DNA of 49,786 bases from assembly GCA_900319465.1 (NCBI GenBank), contig ONOL01000021.1, positions 1 to 49,786 of the forward strand, in the 5' to 3' direction. Shown one piece after another: positions 36,079 to 44,041 of the stretch. The number at the start of each line of letters is the position of its first letter. The stretch's first letter is position 1. Origin of the DNA: an uncultured Eubacteriales bacterium. GTDB taxonomy: Bacteria > Bacillota > Clostridia > Oscillospirales > Oscillospiraceae. The notes under the pieces are model-generated. The model ran no database searches, was not told the DNA's origin, and worked only from the letters and a program-made list of their open reading frames with translations. The position numbers and the translations under genes were made by a program.

Positions 36079-36759
36079 TCAGTCGCCCAGGAGCCTTTTG
36101 ATCTGCCGTTCGCCCGCCTCCGGGCAGACCGCCCGCAGCAGCGCGCAGACGCGCTCCCGGGAGAGGGCCGGGTCTTCCCGATAGGCCTCGCGCATGAAAT
36201 CCGCGCCGAAGAGCGCCTCCGGCACGGCATAGCGCGCCACGCCCCAGCCGTATTCTTTCCCCAGCCGGTCGCGCATATACGCGAAATCGGCGATCACGAC
36301 GTAGCACTGCATCTGCAGGCGGGTGATGCGCGGATCGAAGCCCTTCTCCCCGCCCTTGCCGAAGCCGGAGAGGAGCTTGAGCTCCCTGCTCAGGAGCGTC
36401 CCCCGCTGCGCCAGCGCGTCATAGATCTGCTTGTCGGCAAAGGGGGCGAAGCCGTCGTCGTACAGGGCGTCGAAATCGTAGCCGCGGCGGCGGTAGTTGG
36501 CGAAGACCGGGAAGAGATCCCGGCGGATGAAGCCCGCGCGCCCCCGGAAAAACTTGCCGTATACGGCCTCGCCCGTGCGGGCGACGGGCCCCTTCCATTC
36601 CCACGGGCCCTCCCGCTCGTCGGAAAACCAGAGCTCCGGCGGCGTATGCTCGGCGATGGAGAAGCCGGGGATCTCGTTTTTGAAGAAGGGCAGAAAGCCC
36701 AGGCGGCGCACCGCGTCGAGGAGGGCTTTGGGGCTGTTCAGAACGCCGACGGATTCCAT
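36079..36759 (-). CDS. Uncharacterised protein, possibly AlkZ-related
   Basis: 226 aa, soluble. Distinctive segments: LGFLPFFKNEIPGFSIAEHT, PPELWFSDEREGPWEWKG, GKFFRGRAGFIRRDLFPVFA and QMQCYVVIADFAYMRDRLG. The W-x-W-K-G segment and general layout recall proteins labelled AlkZ-related in Clostridia; I cannot confirm the fold or a DNA-glycosylase role. It starts 4 nt after the upstream membrane protein gene (36763-37599), so they are probably cotranscribed. Confidence 0.6.
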   Translation of the reverse strand: MESVGVLNSPKALLDAVRRLGFLPFFKNEIPGFSIAEHTPPELWFSDEREGPWEWKGPVARTGEAVYGKFFRGRAGFIRRDLFPVFANYRRRGYDFDALYDDGFAPFADKQIYDALAQRGTLLSRELKLLSGFGKGGEKGFDPRITRLQMQCYVVIADFAYMRDRLGKEYGWGVARYAVPEALFGADFMREAYREDPALSRERVCALLRAVCPEAGERQIKRLLGD

Positions 36760-36762
36760 GCC

Positions 36763-37599
36763 TTAACCGAGGCGCTCGAAGCCGTCTTCGGGCTGCGGCG
36801 CGGGCGCGGCGCGGACTTCGCGCAGGTTGCAGACCATGGCCCAGTTATAGAGCATCAGCAGCATCGAGGTGCCGATCAGCATGATCTGCATGCCGGTGTG
36901 GCGGTTGTCCGCGAGGCAGAGCAGGCAGAGCGTCCCGCCGAGCATGGCGTCAAAACGGGCGCGCTCAGGTTTGGGAGCGCCGAAAACGAAGCCCGCAAAG
37001 CGGGTGAAGGCGAACATGACCACCGCGGCGGTGAACATTTCGGGCACGTAGGCCCAGAGGACGCTGTTGATGGAGTTGGCGCGGTAGAGATAGACGATCC
37101 AGGCCGCGAAGAGCAGGATGGGCGGCAGGCTCACAAGGCACAGGAGGCCGGAGCGGTCCTCCTCCCGGTGGGCAAGCTCGAGCAGCAGCGGCGCGGACAG
37201 GCCGCTGAGGACGCCGAGGACGGAGAGCAGGCGCAGAAAGCCCGCGAACTTGTCGGTCTCGGACCTGGCCAGCAGGGCCAGCGACCCGAGCACGAGGACG
37301 GCGCCGGCGACCCAGCAGAGGACGCTGAAGAGGCGGTAGTCGTTGCCGAGCGCGCCGACGAAGTCCTCCGGGACGGCGAGATGCCGCGTTCTGTCCTTAT
37401 CCAGAAAACGGTAAAAAACCACGGCGGCGGCGATGAGGAAGGCGGGCACCAGGACGTTGAAGGCGCTGCGGTCGACGAGGCCGAGGTCGTTGAAAGCGAT
37501 CATGACCTGCAGCCAGCGCAGGAAGACGCCGAAGGCGCCGGCGCCGGCCACATAGCAGGTGATCTCCAAAGCTTTTTTTTGCATATTGTTCGTTCCCAT
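36763..37599 (-). CDS. Polytopic membrane protein of unknown function
   Basis: 278 aa with about seven predicted membrane segments and short loops; cytoplasmic Pro/Ala-rich C-terminal tail. MGTNNMQKKALEITCYVAGA at the start; a Met at residue 6 is an equally plausible start because no clear ribosome site precedes either. No conserved catalytic motif recognised. Confidence 0.65.
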   Translation of the reverse strand: MGTNNMQKKALEITCYVAGAGAFGVFLRWLQVMIAFNDLGLVDRSAFNVLVPAFLIAAAVVFYRFLDKDRTRHLAVPEDFVGALGNDYRLFSVLCWVAGAVLVLGSLALLARSETDKFAGFLRLLSVLGVLSGLSAPLLLELAHREEDRSGLLCLVSLPPILLFAAWIVYLYRANSINSVLWAYVPEMFTAAVVMFAFTRFAGFVFGAPKPERARFDAMLGGTLCLLCLADNRHTGMQIMLIGTSMLLMLYNWAMVCNLREVRAAPAPQPEDGFERLG

Positions 37600-37731
37600 C
37601 CCATAGAGTATAGAGAAATCAAAAGAGCTCCTGACGGATCGCCGGGGATTCCCGGCATGAAAATGCGTATCTTATATTTTATACGCATTTCCATCCTGCG
37701 TCAAGACTTGCGGCTTGAAACGGAGGAACCG

Positions 37732-38721
37732 ATGAAAAAATCGATCCTGTGCGCGTATCTCTGCCTGCTTGCCTGCTTCCTGCTGCTCTGCGTGCCGGGG
37801 ACGCCGCGGGAGCCGGCGCCCCCGGCGCCTGCGGCGGAGAGCGCCGCCCCCTCGCCGGGGACGGCGGGCTTCCCGGCGCCGGAGACGCTGCGGCTGCTGA
37901 AGCCGGACGGCACGGTTACGGAGATGGACATGCAGGACTATCTCGTCGGCGTGCTGGCGGCGGAGATGCCCGCGGACTTTCCCGAGGAGGCGCTGAAGGC
38001 ACAGGCGGTGGCGGCGCGCACCTACGCCCTCTACTGCGCCGACGGCGGCAAGCACGGCGGGGCGGACGTCTGCGCGGACCCCGGCTGCTGCCAGGCCTGG
38101 CAGGACGGGCAGGCGCGCCGGGACAAGTGGGGCGGGGACTGGGAGCGCTGCGAGACCCGTCTGGCGGCGGCCGTCTCGGACACGGCGGGGGAGATCCTGC
38201 TCTACGAGGGCAGGCCGGTGTTCGCGGCCTTCCACTCCTCCTCCGCCGGGGCGACCGAGGACTGCGGCGAGGTCTGGAACCCCCGCCCCTACCTCGTGAG
38301 CGTATCCAGCCCGGAGACGGCGGAGACCGTGCCGAATTTCATCAGCAGCCTGCGCTGCGCGGCGCTGGATTTCCGGGATACCATCCTCTCGGCCTGCCCG
38401 GAGGCGGACTTCTCCGGTCCGGAGGAGGAGTGGGTCGGGGAGCTGCGCCGGGACGCGAGCGGCCGCGTGGCCAGCGTCACGGTCGGCGGGGCGGAGCTCC
38501 GGGGGACGGCGCTGCGCAGCCTCTTCTCCCTGCGCTCGACGGCCTTCACGCTTGCGTATGAGGAGGGCTGGTTTGTCTTTACCGTGGCGGGCTTCGGCCA
38601 CGGCGTGGGGATGAGCCAGTACGGCGCGCGGCTGATGGCGGAGGGCGGCGCGAACTACCGGGAGATCCTCGCGCACTACTATCCGGGCACGGCGCAGGGC
38701 GTGATGGAAAAGGAAAAATAA
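37732..38721 (+). CDS. spoIID: SpoIID/LytB-family sporulation lytic protein
   Basis: Lytic transglycosylase acting on septal peptidoglycan during engulfment. 329 aa from Met at 37732 with GGAGG 7 nt upstream: N-terminal membrane anchor (about 4-22), Pro/Ala-rich linker, then the SpoIID domain with DYLVGVLAAEMPADFPEEAL, KAQAVAARTYALY, AFHSSSAGATEDCGEVWN and the C-terminal FGHGVGMSQYGARLMAEGG, all hallmarks of the family. The predicted catalytic Glu is in AAEMP. SpoIID is normally sigma-E controlled; no clear promoter was assigned in 37600-37731, which holds an AAATGCGTAT/ATACGCATTT hairpin. Confidence 0.94.
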   Translation: MKKSILCAYLCLLACFLLLCVPGTPREPAPPAPAAESAAPSPGTAGFPAPETLRLLKPDGTVTEMDMQDYLVGVLAAEMPADFPEEALKAQAVAARTYALYCADGGKHGGADVCADPGCCQAWQDGQARRDKWGGDWERCETRLAAAVSDTAGEILLYEGRPVFAAFHSSSAGATEDCGEVWNPRPYLVSVSSPETAETVPNFISSLRCAALDFRDTILSACPEADFSGPEEEWVGELRRDASGRVASVTVGGAELRGTALRSLFSLRSTAFTLAYEEGWFVFTVAGFGHGVGMSQYGARLMAEGGANYREILAHYYPGTAQGVMEKEK

Positions 38722-38815
38722 AGGAAGCACGGAACCGCTTCGCGGTGAACAATAAAACGGACGCCGCTTCGGAGGCGTCCGTAAAAAAGTCCGATCGGAC
38801 TTCTTTGACAAGCTG

Positions 38816-38847
38816 AAAAGCTCCCGTTCGAGAGAACGGGAGCTTTT
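38816..38847. terminator. Bidirectional terminator between spoIID and rplA
   Basis: Stem AAAAGCTCCCGTTC (38816-38829), GAGA loop, GAACGGGAGCTTTT (38834-38847); T/A runs on both sides make it work in both directions. Just upstream are the hairpin ACGGACGCC/GGCGTCCGT (around 38758-38782), the self-complementary AAGTCCGATCGGACTT (38787-38802), and the CTTCTTTGACAAGCTG string shared with 13119-13134. Confidence 0.85.
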
Positions 38848-38865
38848 TCGTCCGTATGGGAGCGA

Positions 38866-39558
38866 TTACAGCTGCTTCTGGGCGTTGATCTTCACGCCGG
38901 GGCCCATGGTGGAGGCGGTGACGCAGGAGCGGATGTACTGACCCTTCGCGGCGGCGGGCTTGGCCTTGATGATGGCGCTCAGCAGAGCCGCGTAGTTCTC
39001 GTACAGCTTCTCGGCGCCGAAGCTGACCTTGCCGATGGGGCAGTGGATGATATTGGTCTTGTCCAGACGGTACTCGACCTTACCGGCCTTGGCTTCCTTG
39101 ACAGCCTGGCTGACGTTGGGGGTGACGGTGCCGGCCTTGGGGGAGGGCATCAGACCCTTGGGCCCGAGGATCTTACCGAGACGGCCGACGGTGCCCATCA
39201 TTTTGGGGTTGGCGATGACGGTGTCGAACTCGAACCAGTTCTCCTTCTGGATCTTCTCAACGTACTCCATGCCGCCGGCATAGTCGGCGCCTGCGGCGAG
39301 GGCTTCCTCGACCTGTTCGGGCGGGCAGAACACGAGGACGCGGACGGTCTTGCCGGTGCCGTTGGGCAGCACGATGGCGCCGCGGACCTGCTGGTCGGCG
39401 TGGCGGCCGTCGACGCCGAGCTTCACGTGCAGCTCGACGGTCTCGTCGAACTTGGCCTTGCTGGCGTTGATGACCAGCTGGAGGGCCTCCTGGGGATCAT
39501 ACAGGGCCTGCTTATCGATGAGCTTTGCGCTCTCTTTATAATTTTTACCTCTAAACAA
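38866..39558 (-). CDS. rplA: 50S ribosomal protein L1
   Basis: Large-subunit stalk protein and translational repressor of its own operon in many bacteria. 230 aa; [20 protein letters not shown] start, [31 protein letters not shown], and [18 protein letters not shown] are family blocks. The start codon appears to be TTG at 39558 with AGGAGG 8 nt upstream; no better ATG exists. Last gene of the operon; a terminator lies just after the stop, so rplJ-rplL are not adjacent. Confidence 0.96.
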   Translation of the reverse strand: MFRGKNYKESAKLIDKQALYDPQEALQLVINASKAKFDETVELHVKLGVDGRHADQQVRGAIVLPNGTGKTVRVLVFCPPEQVEEALAAGADYAGGMEYVEKIQKENWFEFDTVIANPKMMGTVGRLGKILGPKGLMPSPKAGTVTPNVSQAVKEAKAGKVEYRLDKTNIIHCPIGKVSFGAEKLYENYAALLSAIIKAKPAAAKGQYIRSCVTASTMGPGVKINAQKQL

Positions 39559-39618
39559 TGTTGTTTCCTCCTAAAAGTGTGGTGTAATGGATTGAAACGA
39601 TCCTCCCACTGGGCTCCC

Positions 39619-40044
39619 TTAGTCGCCGACGACGACGCCCATGGAGCGGCAGGTGCCGGCGATCATGCTCATGGCGGATTCGATGTCGGTGCAGTTCAGG
39701 TCGGGCATCTTCTGCTCGGCGATCTTGCGGACGTCTTCCTTGCTGATCGTGGCGACCTTGTCGCGCTGGGGAACACCGGAAGCGGTATCAATGCCGCAGG
39801 CCTTCTTGATCAGAAGGGCGGCAGGAGGAGTCTTGGTGATGAAGGTGAAGCTGCGGTCGGAGTACACGGTGATGACGACGGGGATCATCAGACCCATATC
39901 GCCCTTGGTGCGCTCGTTGAAGTCCTTGGTGAACTGACCGATGTTCACGCCGTACTGGCCCAGAGCGGGGCCGACGGGGGGCGCCGGCGTAGCTTTGCCG
40001 GCGGGAACCTGGAATCTTACGTATCCAACTACTTTCTGTGCCAT
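39619..40044 (-). CDS. rplK: 50S ribosomal protein L11
   Basis: GTPase-centre ribosomal protein. 141 aa with [20 protein letters not shown] and [22 protein letters not shown], the conserved proline/glycine core, plus a C-terminal rRNA-binding domain ending in [11 protein letters not shown]. Preceded by an AGAGGTG-like ribosome site. In the usual nusG-rplK-rplA order. Confidence 0.97.
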   Translation of the reverse strand: MAQKVVGYVRFQVPAGKATPAPPVGPALGQYGVNIGQFTKDFNERTKGDMGLMIPVVITVYSDRSFTFITKTPPAALLIKKACGIDTASGVPQRDKVATISKEDVRKIAEQKMPDLNCTDIESAMSMIAGTCRSMGVVVGD

Positions 40045-40062
40045 AAGAGCACCTCTTTCTTA

Positions 40063-40590
40063 TTAATCTTTAATCACTTCGACCTGGTCGAGCTCCAGAT
40101 CCACCGGAGTCTCTCTGCCGAACATGGAAACGACCACGCGGACCCGATCCTTGTCGGGCTCCAGCTCGTCCACCACGCCGATGAAGCCGGCGAGCGGGCC
40201 GTCGTTGACCTTCACGCTGTCGCCGACGGCGTAACCGACGACGATCTCTCTGTGTTCCACGCCCAGGTCCAGAATTTCCTGCTCCGTCAGGGGGACGGCC
40301 TTGCCGTCGGAGCCTACGAAGCCCGTCGCGCCGCGCACGTTGTGGATCAGGTGCCAACTGTCGTCGGTGAGGATCATCTTCACCAGCACGTAGCCGGGGA
40401 ACACCTTGCGCTCCACCGTCTTGGCCTCGCCGCTCTCGGTGATCTCGGTGACGGTCTCCATGGGGATGTTGACCTCGCGGATCAGGTCCGTCATGCGGCG
40501 GTTTTCCGCAGCCTTCATCACGGCGGCGGCGACTGCGTTTTCATAACCGGAGTACGTGTGGACCACGTACCATTTTGCCTCTTCCGCCAT
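40063..40590 (-). CDS. nusG: Transcription termination/antitermination factor NusG
   Basis: RNA polymerase-binding elongation factor. 175 aa: N-terminal NGN domain (WYVVHTYSGYENAVAAAVMK, FPGYVLVKMILTDDSWHLI, VRGATGFVG) and C-terminal KOW domain (VGDSVKVNDGPLAGFIGVVD). It follows secE by 3 nt; secE-nusG pairing is standard. Confidence 0.97.
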   Translation of the reverse strand: MAEEAKWYVVHTYSGYENAVAAAVMKAAENRRMTDLIREVNIPMETVTEITESGEAKTVERKVFPGYVLVKMILTDDSWHLIHNVRGATGFVGSDGKAVPLTEQEILDLGVEHREIVVGYAVGDSVKVNDGPLAGFIGVVDELEPDKDRVRVVVSMFGRETPVDLELDQVEVIKD

Positions 40591-40593
40591 CGC

Positions 40594-40866
40594 TTAACCC
40601 GCCAGCGTAAAGAGGAGGCGAACCAGCATCTGCGCCAGCTCGTCAAAGCCCCAAAGCACCACGGAGGAGACCAGCATCACGCCAACGGCGATCAGCGAAT
40701 TCTGGGTGAGCTGCTTGTGAGTCGGCCAAATGACCTTCTTGAGCTCACTCTTCATTTCGCGGAACCACTTGCCAATCTTCTGGAAGAAATTGGACTTGGT
40801 CTCGTCCTTCTTCACGGCGGTGACGGCCTTGGTCGGAGCAGCGTTGCTTTTCTTTTCTTCAGCCAT
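40594..40866 (-). CDS. secE: Preprotein translocase subunit SecE
   Basis: Essential membrane subunit of the SecYEG channel. 90 aa from Met at 40866 (MAEEKKSNAAPTKAVTAVKK): a charged N-terminal tail, the amphipathic KWFREMKSELKKVIWPTHKQ conserved motif, and one membrane helix at about 58-80. The short single-helix form is normal for Firmicutes. Confidence 0.95.
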   Translation of the reverse strand: MAEEKKSNAAPTKAVTAVKKDETKSNFFQKIGKWFREMKSELKKVIWPTHKQLTQNSLIAVGVMLVSSVVLWGFDELAQMLVRLLFTLAG

Positions 40867-40887
40867 TTTCACACATCCTTTCCGAAC

Positions 40888-41049
40888 TCACTTGGTCTCA
40901 ACATGCTTGGTGTGCTTTCTGCAGAAGGGGCAGTACTTGCTCCGCTCCAAACGGTCTGAGGTATTCTTCTTGTTCTTGACCGTGTTGTAGTTTCTCTGCT
41001 TGCATTCTTCGCATCTGAGTGTAATCTTAACTCTTGCGCCTGCAGCCAT
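40888..41049 (-). CDS. rpmG: 50S ribosomal protein L33
   Basis: 53 aa, first gene of the rpmG-secE-nusG-rplK-rplA operon. [20 protein letters not shown] at the start; two CxxC pairs (CEEC and CPFC) give the zinc-binding form of L33. Too short for common length cut-offs. GGAGGTGCC precedes the ATG. Confidence 0.95.
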   Translation of the reverse strand: MAAGARVKITLRCEECKQRNYNTVKNKKNTSDRLERSKYCPFCRKHTKHVETK

Positions 41050-41173
41050 ATTTCGGCACCTCCTATATTATTTACCCGCGCAGCGCGGGCATTGCCTCCC
41101 TGTATGGAACGAAAGCCGCGTTCTCGCAAAAAAGCGCGCGAAAAAAACACCTCTCGTCCGACAGGTAATGCAT

Positions 41174-41202
41174 ACTATAACACAGCGCGCGGCCGAGGTC
41201 AA
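41174..41202 (-). promoter_or_regulatory. Promoter of the rpmG-secE-nusG-rplK-rplA operon
   Basis: On the minus strand TTGACC (41197-41202), 17-nt spacer, TATAGT (41174-41179), giving a leader of about 120 nt with a CCCGCGC/GCGCGGG hairpin (around 41080-41092). The stretch 41050-41336 holds no gene. Confidence 0.75.
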
Positions 41203-41336
41203 CAGTTTTTTCGGGAAAAATGAGGGGGAAATCACGGTTTTTCCCGCGTCCGGGGCGGGAGAGGCGCTTCCCGCGGCCTTCTTGCGCCGAAGCGCAAATC
41301 GTGCTACACTGTGCGCAGATAAAGGAGATCGTGCGT

Positions 41337-42602
41337 ATGGATTACAGGGAAGCCTTACAGTATATCGACGGGGTCAGCTGGCTCGGCTCGCGGCCGGGGC
41401 TCGAGCGGGTGGCGGCGCTGCTGCACCGCCTGGGCGACCCCCAGGAGAAGCTCAGATTTGTCCACATCGCGGGCACCAACGGCAAGGGGAGCTGCGCGGC
41501 GATGACGGCCTCGGTGCTCAGGGCTGCGGGCTACCGCACGGGGCTGTTTACCTCGCCCTACCTCTTCCGCTTCAACGAGCGCATGCAGATCAACGGCGAG
41601 CCCATCGGCGACGAAGAGCTCGCCGCGCTCGTAACCCAGATCCGCCCGATTGCCGACGCGATGGAGGATCACCCCACGGAGTTCGAGCTGATGACCGCCG
41701 TGGCCCTGCTCTGGTACCTGCGCGAGCGCTGCGAGATCGTGGTGCTCGAGGTCGGGCTCGGCGGCCGGCTCGATGCGACGAACGTCATCGGCGCGCCCGA
41801 GGCCGCCGTCATCATGAACATCGGCCTCGACCATACCGCCGTCCTCGGCGACACCGTGGAGCAGATCGCCGCGGAGAAGGCGGGGATCGTAAAGCCCGGC
41901 TGCGCGGTCGCGCTCTACCCGCAGACGCCGGAGGCGGAGGCCGTGGTGCGCGAGCGCTGCGAGGCGGTGGGCGCGTCCCTGCGCGTGGCGGATCTGACGC
42001 AGCTGCAGGGGGAGTTTGACAGCCTCGAGGGGCAGGTCTTCCGCTATCGCGGCGCGTCCTACGCCATCCCCCTGCTGGGGGAGCATCAGCTCAGGAACGC
42101 CGCCGTGGTGCTGGAGGTCGCGGAGATCCTGCGCGAAAAGGGCTGGAAGCTGCCGCACGAGGCGGTGGAGCACGGGCTCTATGCCGTCTCCTGGCCCGCG
42201 CGCTTCGAGCTGCTGCGCGCCGAGCCGCCCTTTGTGGTGGACGGCGGGCACAACCCCCAGTGCGCCATGACCGTGGCGGAGAGCCTGCTGCGCTATTTCC
42301 CCGACAGGCGGCGCGTACTGCTCGTCGGCGTACTGGCGGACAAGGATTACGAAGGGCTGTTTGACATTCTGGACGTCGCGGCGGACGCCTATTTCTGCGT
42401 CACGCCCGCAAGCGCGCGGGCGCTGCCGGCGGACCGCCTCGCGGCCTTCCTCTCGCGCTATGGCAAGCCCGTCACGGTGTGCCCCGACATCCCCGCCGGG
42501 GTGGAGGCCGCCTCCGCCGCAGCCGGGGAGGACGGCGTCGCCTGCGCGGTGGGCTCGCTGTATATGGCCGGCGCGGTGCGCGCCTGCTTCGGACTGTACT
42601 GA
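41337..42602 (+). CDS. folC: Folylpolyglutamate/dihydrofolate synthase
   Basis: Adds glutamate to folates and, in bifunctional forms, makes dihydrofolate. 421 aa from Met at 41337 (MDYREALQYIDGVSWLGSRP) with AAAGGAGATC upstream. P-loop HIAGTNGKGSCAAM, SPYLFRFNERMQING, VVLEVGLGGRLDATN, NIGLDHTAVLGDT, GEHQLRNAAVVLE and FVVDGGHNPQCA are all family blocks. Mono- versus bifunctional cannot be told from these motifs. Confidence 0.95.
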   Translation: MDYREALQYIDGVSWLGSRPGLERVAALLHRLGDPQEKLRFVHIAGTNGKGSCAAMTASVLRAAGYRTGLFTSPYLFRFNERMQINGEPIGDEELAALVTQIRPIADAMEDHPTEFELMTAVALLWYLRERCEIVVLEVGLGGRLDATNVIGAPEAAVIMNIGLDHTAVLGDTVEQIAAEKAGIVKPGCAVALYPQTPEAEAVVRERCEAVGASLRVADLTQLQGEFDSLEGQVFRYRGASYAIPLLGEHQLRNAAVVLEVAEILREKGWKLPHEAVEHGLYAVSWPARFELLRAEPPFVVDGGHNPQCAMTVAESLLRYFPDRRRVLLVGVLADKDYEGLFDILDVAADAYFCVTPASARALPADRLAAFLSRYGKPVTVCPDIPAGVEAASAAAGEDGVACAVGSLYMAGAVRACFGLY

Positions 42603-42632
42603 GCCTCCCCTTGCACAGGGGAGCCAAAGCGG
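42603..42632. repeat. Partial CCTCCCCT-type repeat
   Basis: GCCTCCCCTTGCACAGGGGA then GCCAAAGCGG, a small stem-loop of the same family as 17018-17189 and 13644-13666, between folC and ruvX. Confidence 0.6.
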
Positions 42633-42645
42633 AAGGAGTGAAGAT

Positions 42646-43065
42646 ATGCGAATCATGGCGATCGATTACGGCGACCGGCGGATCGGCCTTGCGGTCTCGG
42701 ACCTGCTGGGGATGCTGGCGGGCGAAGCCTGGACCATGCAGGAGTGGGACCGGGAGCGCGCCGCGCGGCGCATCGCCGAGGAGGCGAAGCGGCGGGAGGT
42801 CGGCACGCTGGTGCTGGGGCTTCCGAAGAACATGGACGGCACGGAGGGCCCGCGGGCCGCGCTGAGCCGGGAATTCAAGGCGATGCTGGAGGAGGCGGCG
42901 GGGCTGCCCGTGGTGCTCTGGGACGAGCGCCGCAGCAGCATCGAGGCGCACGCCATCCTGCACGCCGCCGGAAAGAAGGAGCGCGCCCACCGCGGGACTG
43001 TGGACGCCGTCGCCGCGAGCCTGATCCTCGAGGGCTACCTTGACAGCCAAAAGTATACAAAATGA
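42646..43065 (+). CDS. ruvX: Holliday junction resolvase-like protein RuvX (YqgF)
   Basis: RNase H-fold nuclease of the YqgF family, linked to 16S pre-rRNA processing and Holliday junction resolution. 139 aa: MRIMAIDYGDRRIGLAVSDL with the first catalytic Asp, LVLGLPKNMDGTEGPRA, LWDERRSSIEAHAIL with the Glu, and the last Asp in GTVDAVAASLILEGYL. GGAAGGAG lies before the ATG. Confidence 0.93.
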   Translation: MRIMAIDYGDRRIGLAVSDLLGMLAGEAWTMQEWDRERAARRIAEEAKRREVGTLVLGLPKNMDGTEGPRAALSREFKAMLEEAAGLPVVLWDERRSSIEAHAILHAAGKKERAHRGTVDAVAASLILEGYLDSQKYTK

Positions 43066-43068
43066 AGA

Positions 43069-43097
43069 TTTACTTTCTACCCTTATTGTACTACAAT
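43069..43097 (+). promoter_or_regulatory. mscS promoter
   Basis: TTTACT (43069-43074), 17-nt spacer, TACAAT (43092-43097), about 31 nt before the mscS start; AAGGAG lies between. Confidence 0.6.
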
Positions 43098-43128
43098 ATC
43101 AAAAGAATAAAGTTAAGGAGTGGTTTCC

Positions 43129-43929
43129 ATGGATCAAGTTCTTGAAGCGCTTGGCATCAGCTCTGCCGGCGCAGTTTTCTCCGCGGCCTTGACGATGCTT
43201 GTCTGCCTCATCGCCATCAAGGTCGTAACCAACCTTCTCGACAAGGTTCTTGCCCGCAACGCCAAGATGGACAGCAATCTGCGCCACTATATCAGCTCCG
43301 CCGCACGGACGCTCATGTGGGTGCTGACGGTGATCATCGTCGCCAACGCCCTCGGCATCAACACCGCTTCCCTTGTGGCTCTGGTCAGCGTCGCCGGCGT
43401 CGCCCTGTCCCTGTCGGTGCAGAACATCATGTCAAACCTCTTCTCCGGCATCACGCTGCTCCTCACCAAGCCCTTCGCGGCCGGTGATTTCGTCGAGGTG
43501 GCCGGCAAGACGGGCACGATCAAGACCGTTGGCCTGTTCTACACCCAGCTCGACACGCTCGACAATGTGGCCGTCTCCATCCCCAACAGCGACGTGACCG
43601 GCTCCGCTGTGAACAACTTCAGCCGCGAGCCCCTGCGCCGGGTGGACCGTGTATTCTCCGCCTCTTATCAGGACGCTACGGAGGATGTGAAGGCCGCCAT
43701 CCTTGACGCCGTTGCCAAGGACGAGCGCATCCTCGCCGACCCCGCGCCCTTCGTCCGCCTGCTCGAGTACAAGAACAGCACCGTGGACTATGTCGTGCGC
43801 GTCTGGTGCAAGAACGCCGATTACTGGAACGTCTACTTCGACCTCAATGAGAACGTGCGCGAGAGCTTCGCCGCCAGAGGCGTCGAGTTCAGCTACGAGC
43901 ACGTTAACGTCCACATCGTGGAGAAATAA
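43129..43929 (+). CDS. mscS: Small-conductance mechanosensitive channel (MscS family)
   Basis: Tension-gated channel protecting against osmotic downshock. 266 aa from ATG at 43129 (MDQVLEALGISSAGAVFSAA). Three membrane helices (about 14-38, 60-80, 85-115), the third being the pore helix ASLVALVSVAGVALSLSVQN; then the beta domain SNLFSGITLLLTKPFAAGDF and the cytoplasmic vestibule ending at HVNVHIVEK. Length is that of a minimal MscS. Confidence 0.94.
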   Translation: MDQVLEALGISSAGAVFSAALTMLVCLIAIKVVTNLLDKVLARNAKMDSNLRHYISSAARTLMWVLTVIIVANALGINTASLVALVSVAGVALSLSVQNIMSNLFSGITLLLTKPFAAGDFVEVAGKTGTIKTVGLFYTQLDTLDNVAVSIPNSDVTGSAVNNFSREPLRRVDRVFSASYQDATEDVKAAILDAVAKDERILADPAPFVRLLEYKNSTVDYVVRVWCKNADYWNVYFDLNENVRESFAARGVEFSYEHVNVHIVEK

Positions 43930-43948
43930 GAAACAGAGAGTTTTTCGG

Positions 43949-43980
43949 GGAGCTTTGCAGCGATGCAGAGCTCCTTTTTC
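43949..43980 (+). terminator. mscS terminator
   Basis: GGAGCTTTGCA (43949-43959), gcga loop, TGCAGAGCTCC (43964-43974) with one T-G wobble, then TTTTTC. The next promoter starts immediately after. Confidence 0.88.
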
Positions 43981-44009
43981 TTGACAGGGGAGAGTGCAGA
44001 GGCTACAAT
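43981..44009 (+). promoter_or_regulatory. Promoter of the M16C metallopeptidase gene
   Basis: TTGACA (43981-43986), 17-nt spacer, TACAAT (44004-44009), followed by AAAAGGAGCG as ribosome site before the ATG at 44042. Confidence 0.85.
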
Positions 44010-44041
44010 AAATCATCCTCAAAAAAGGAGCGTGTGATCCG

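Noticed and set aside
35821-37731. Long N-terminal extension of spoIID in an open frame
   Set aside because: The extension is antisense to three genes; the ribosome site, signal anchor and homology all start at 37732.
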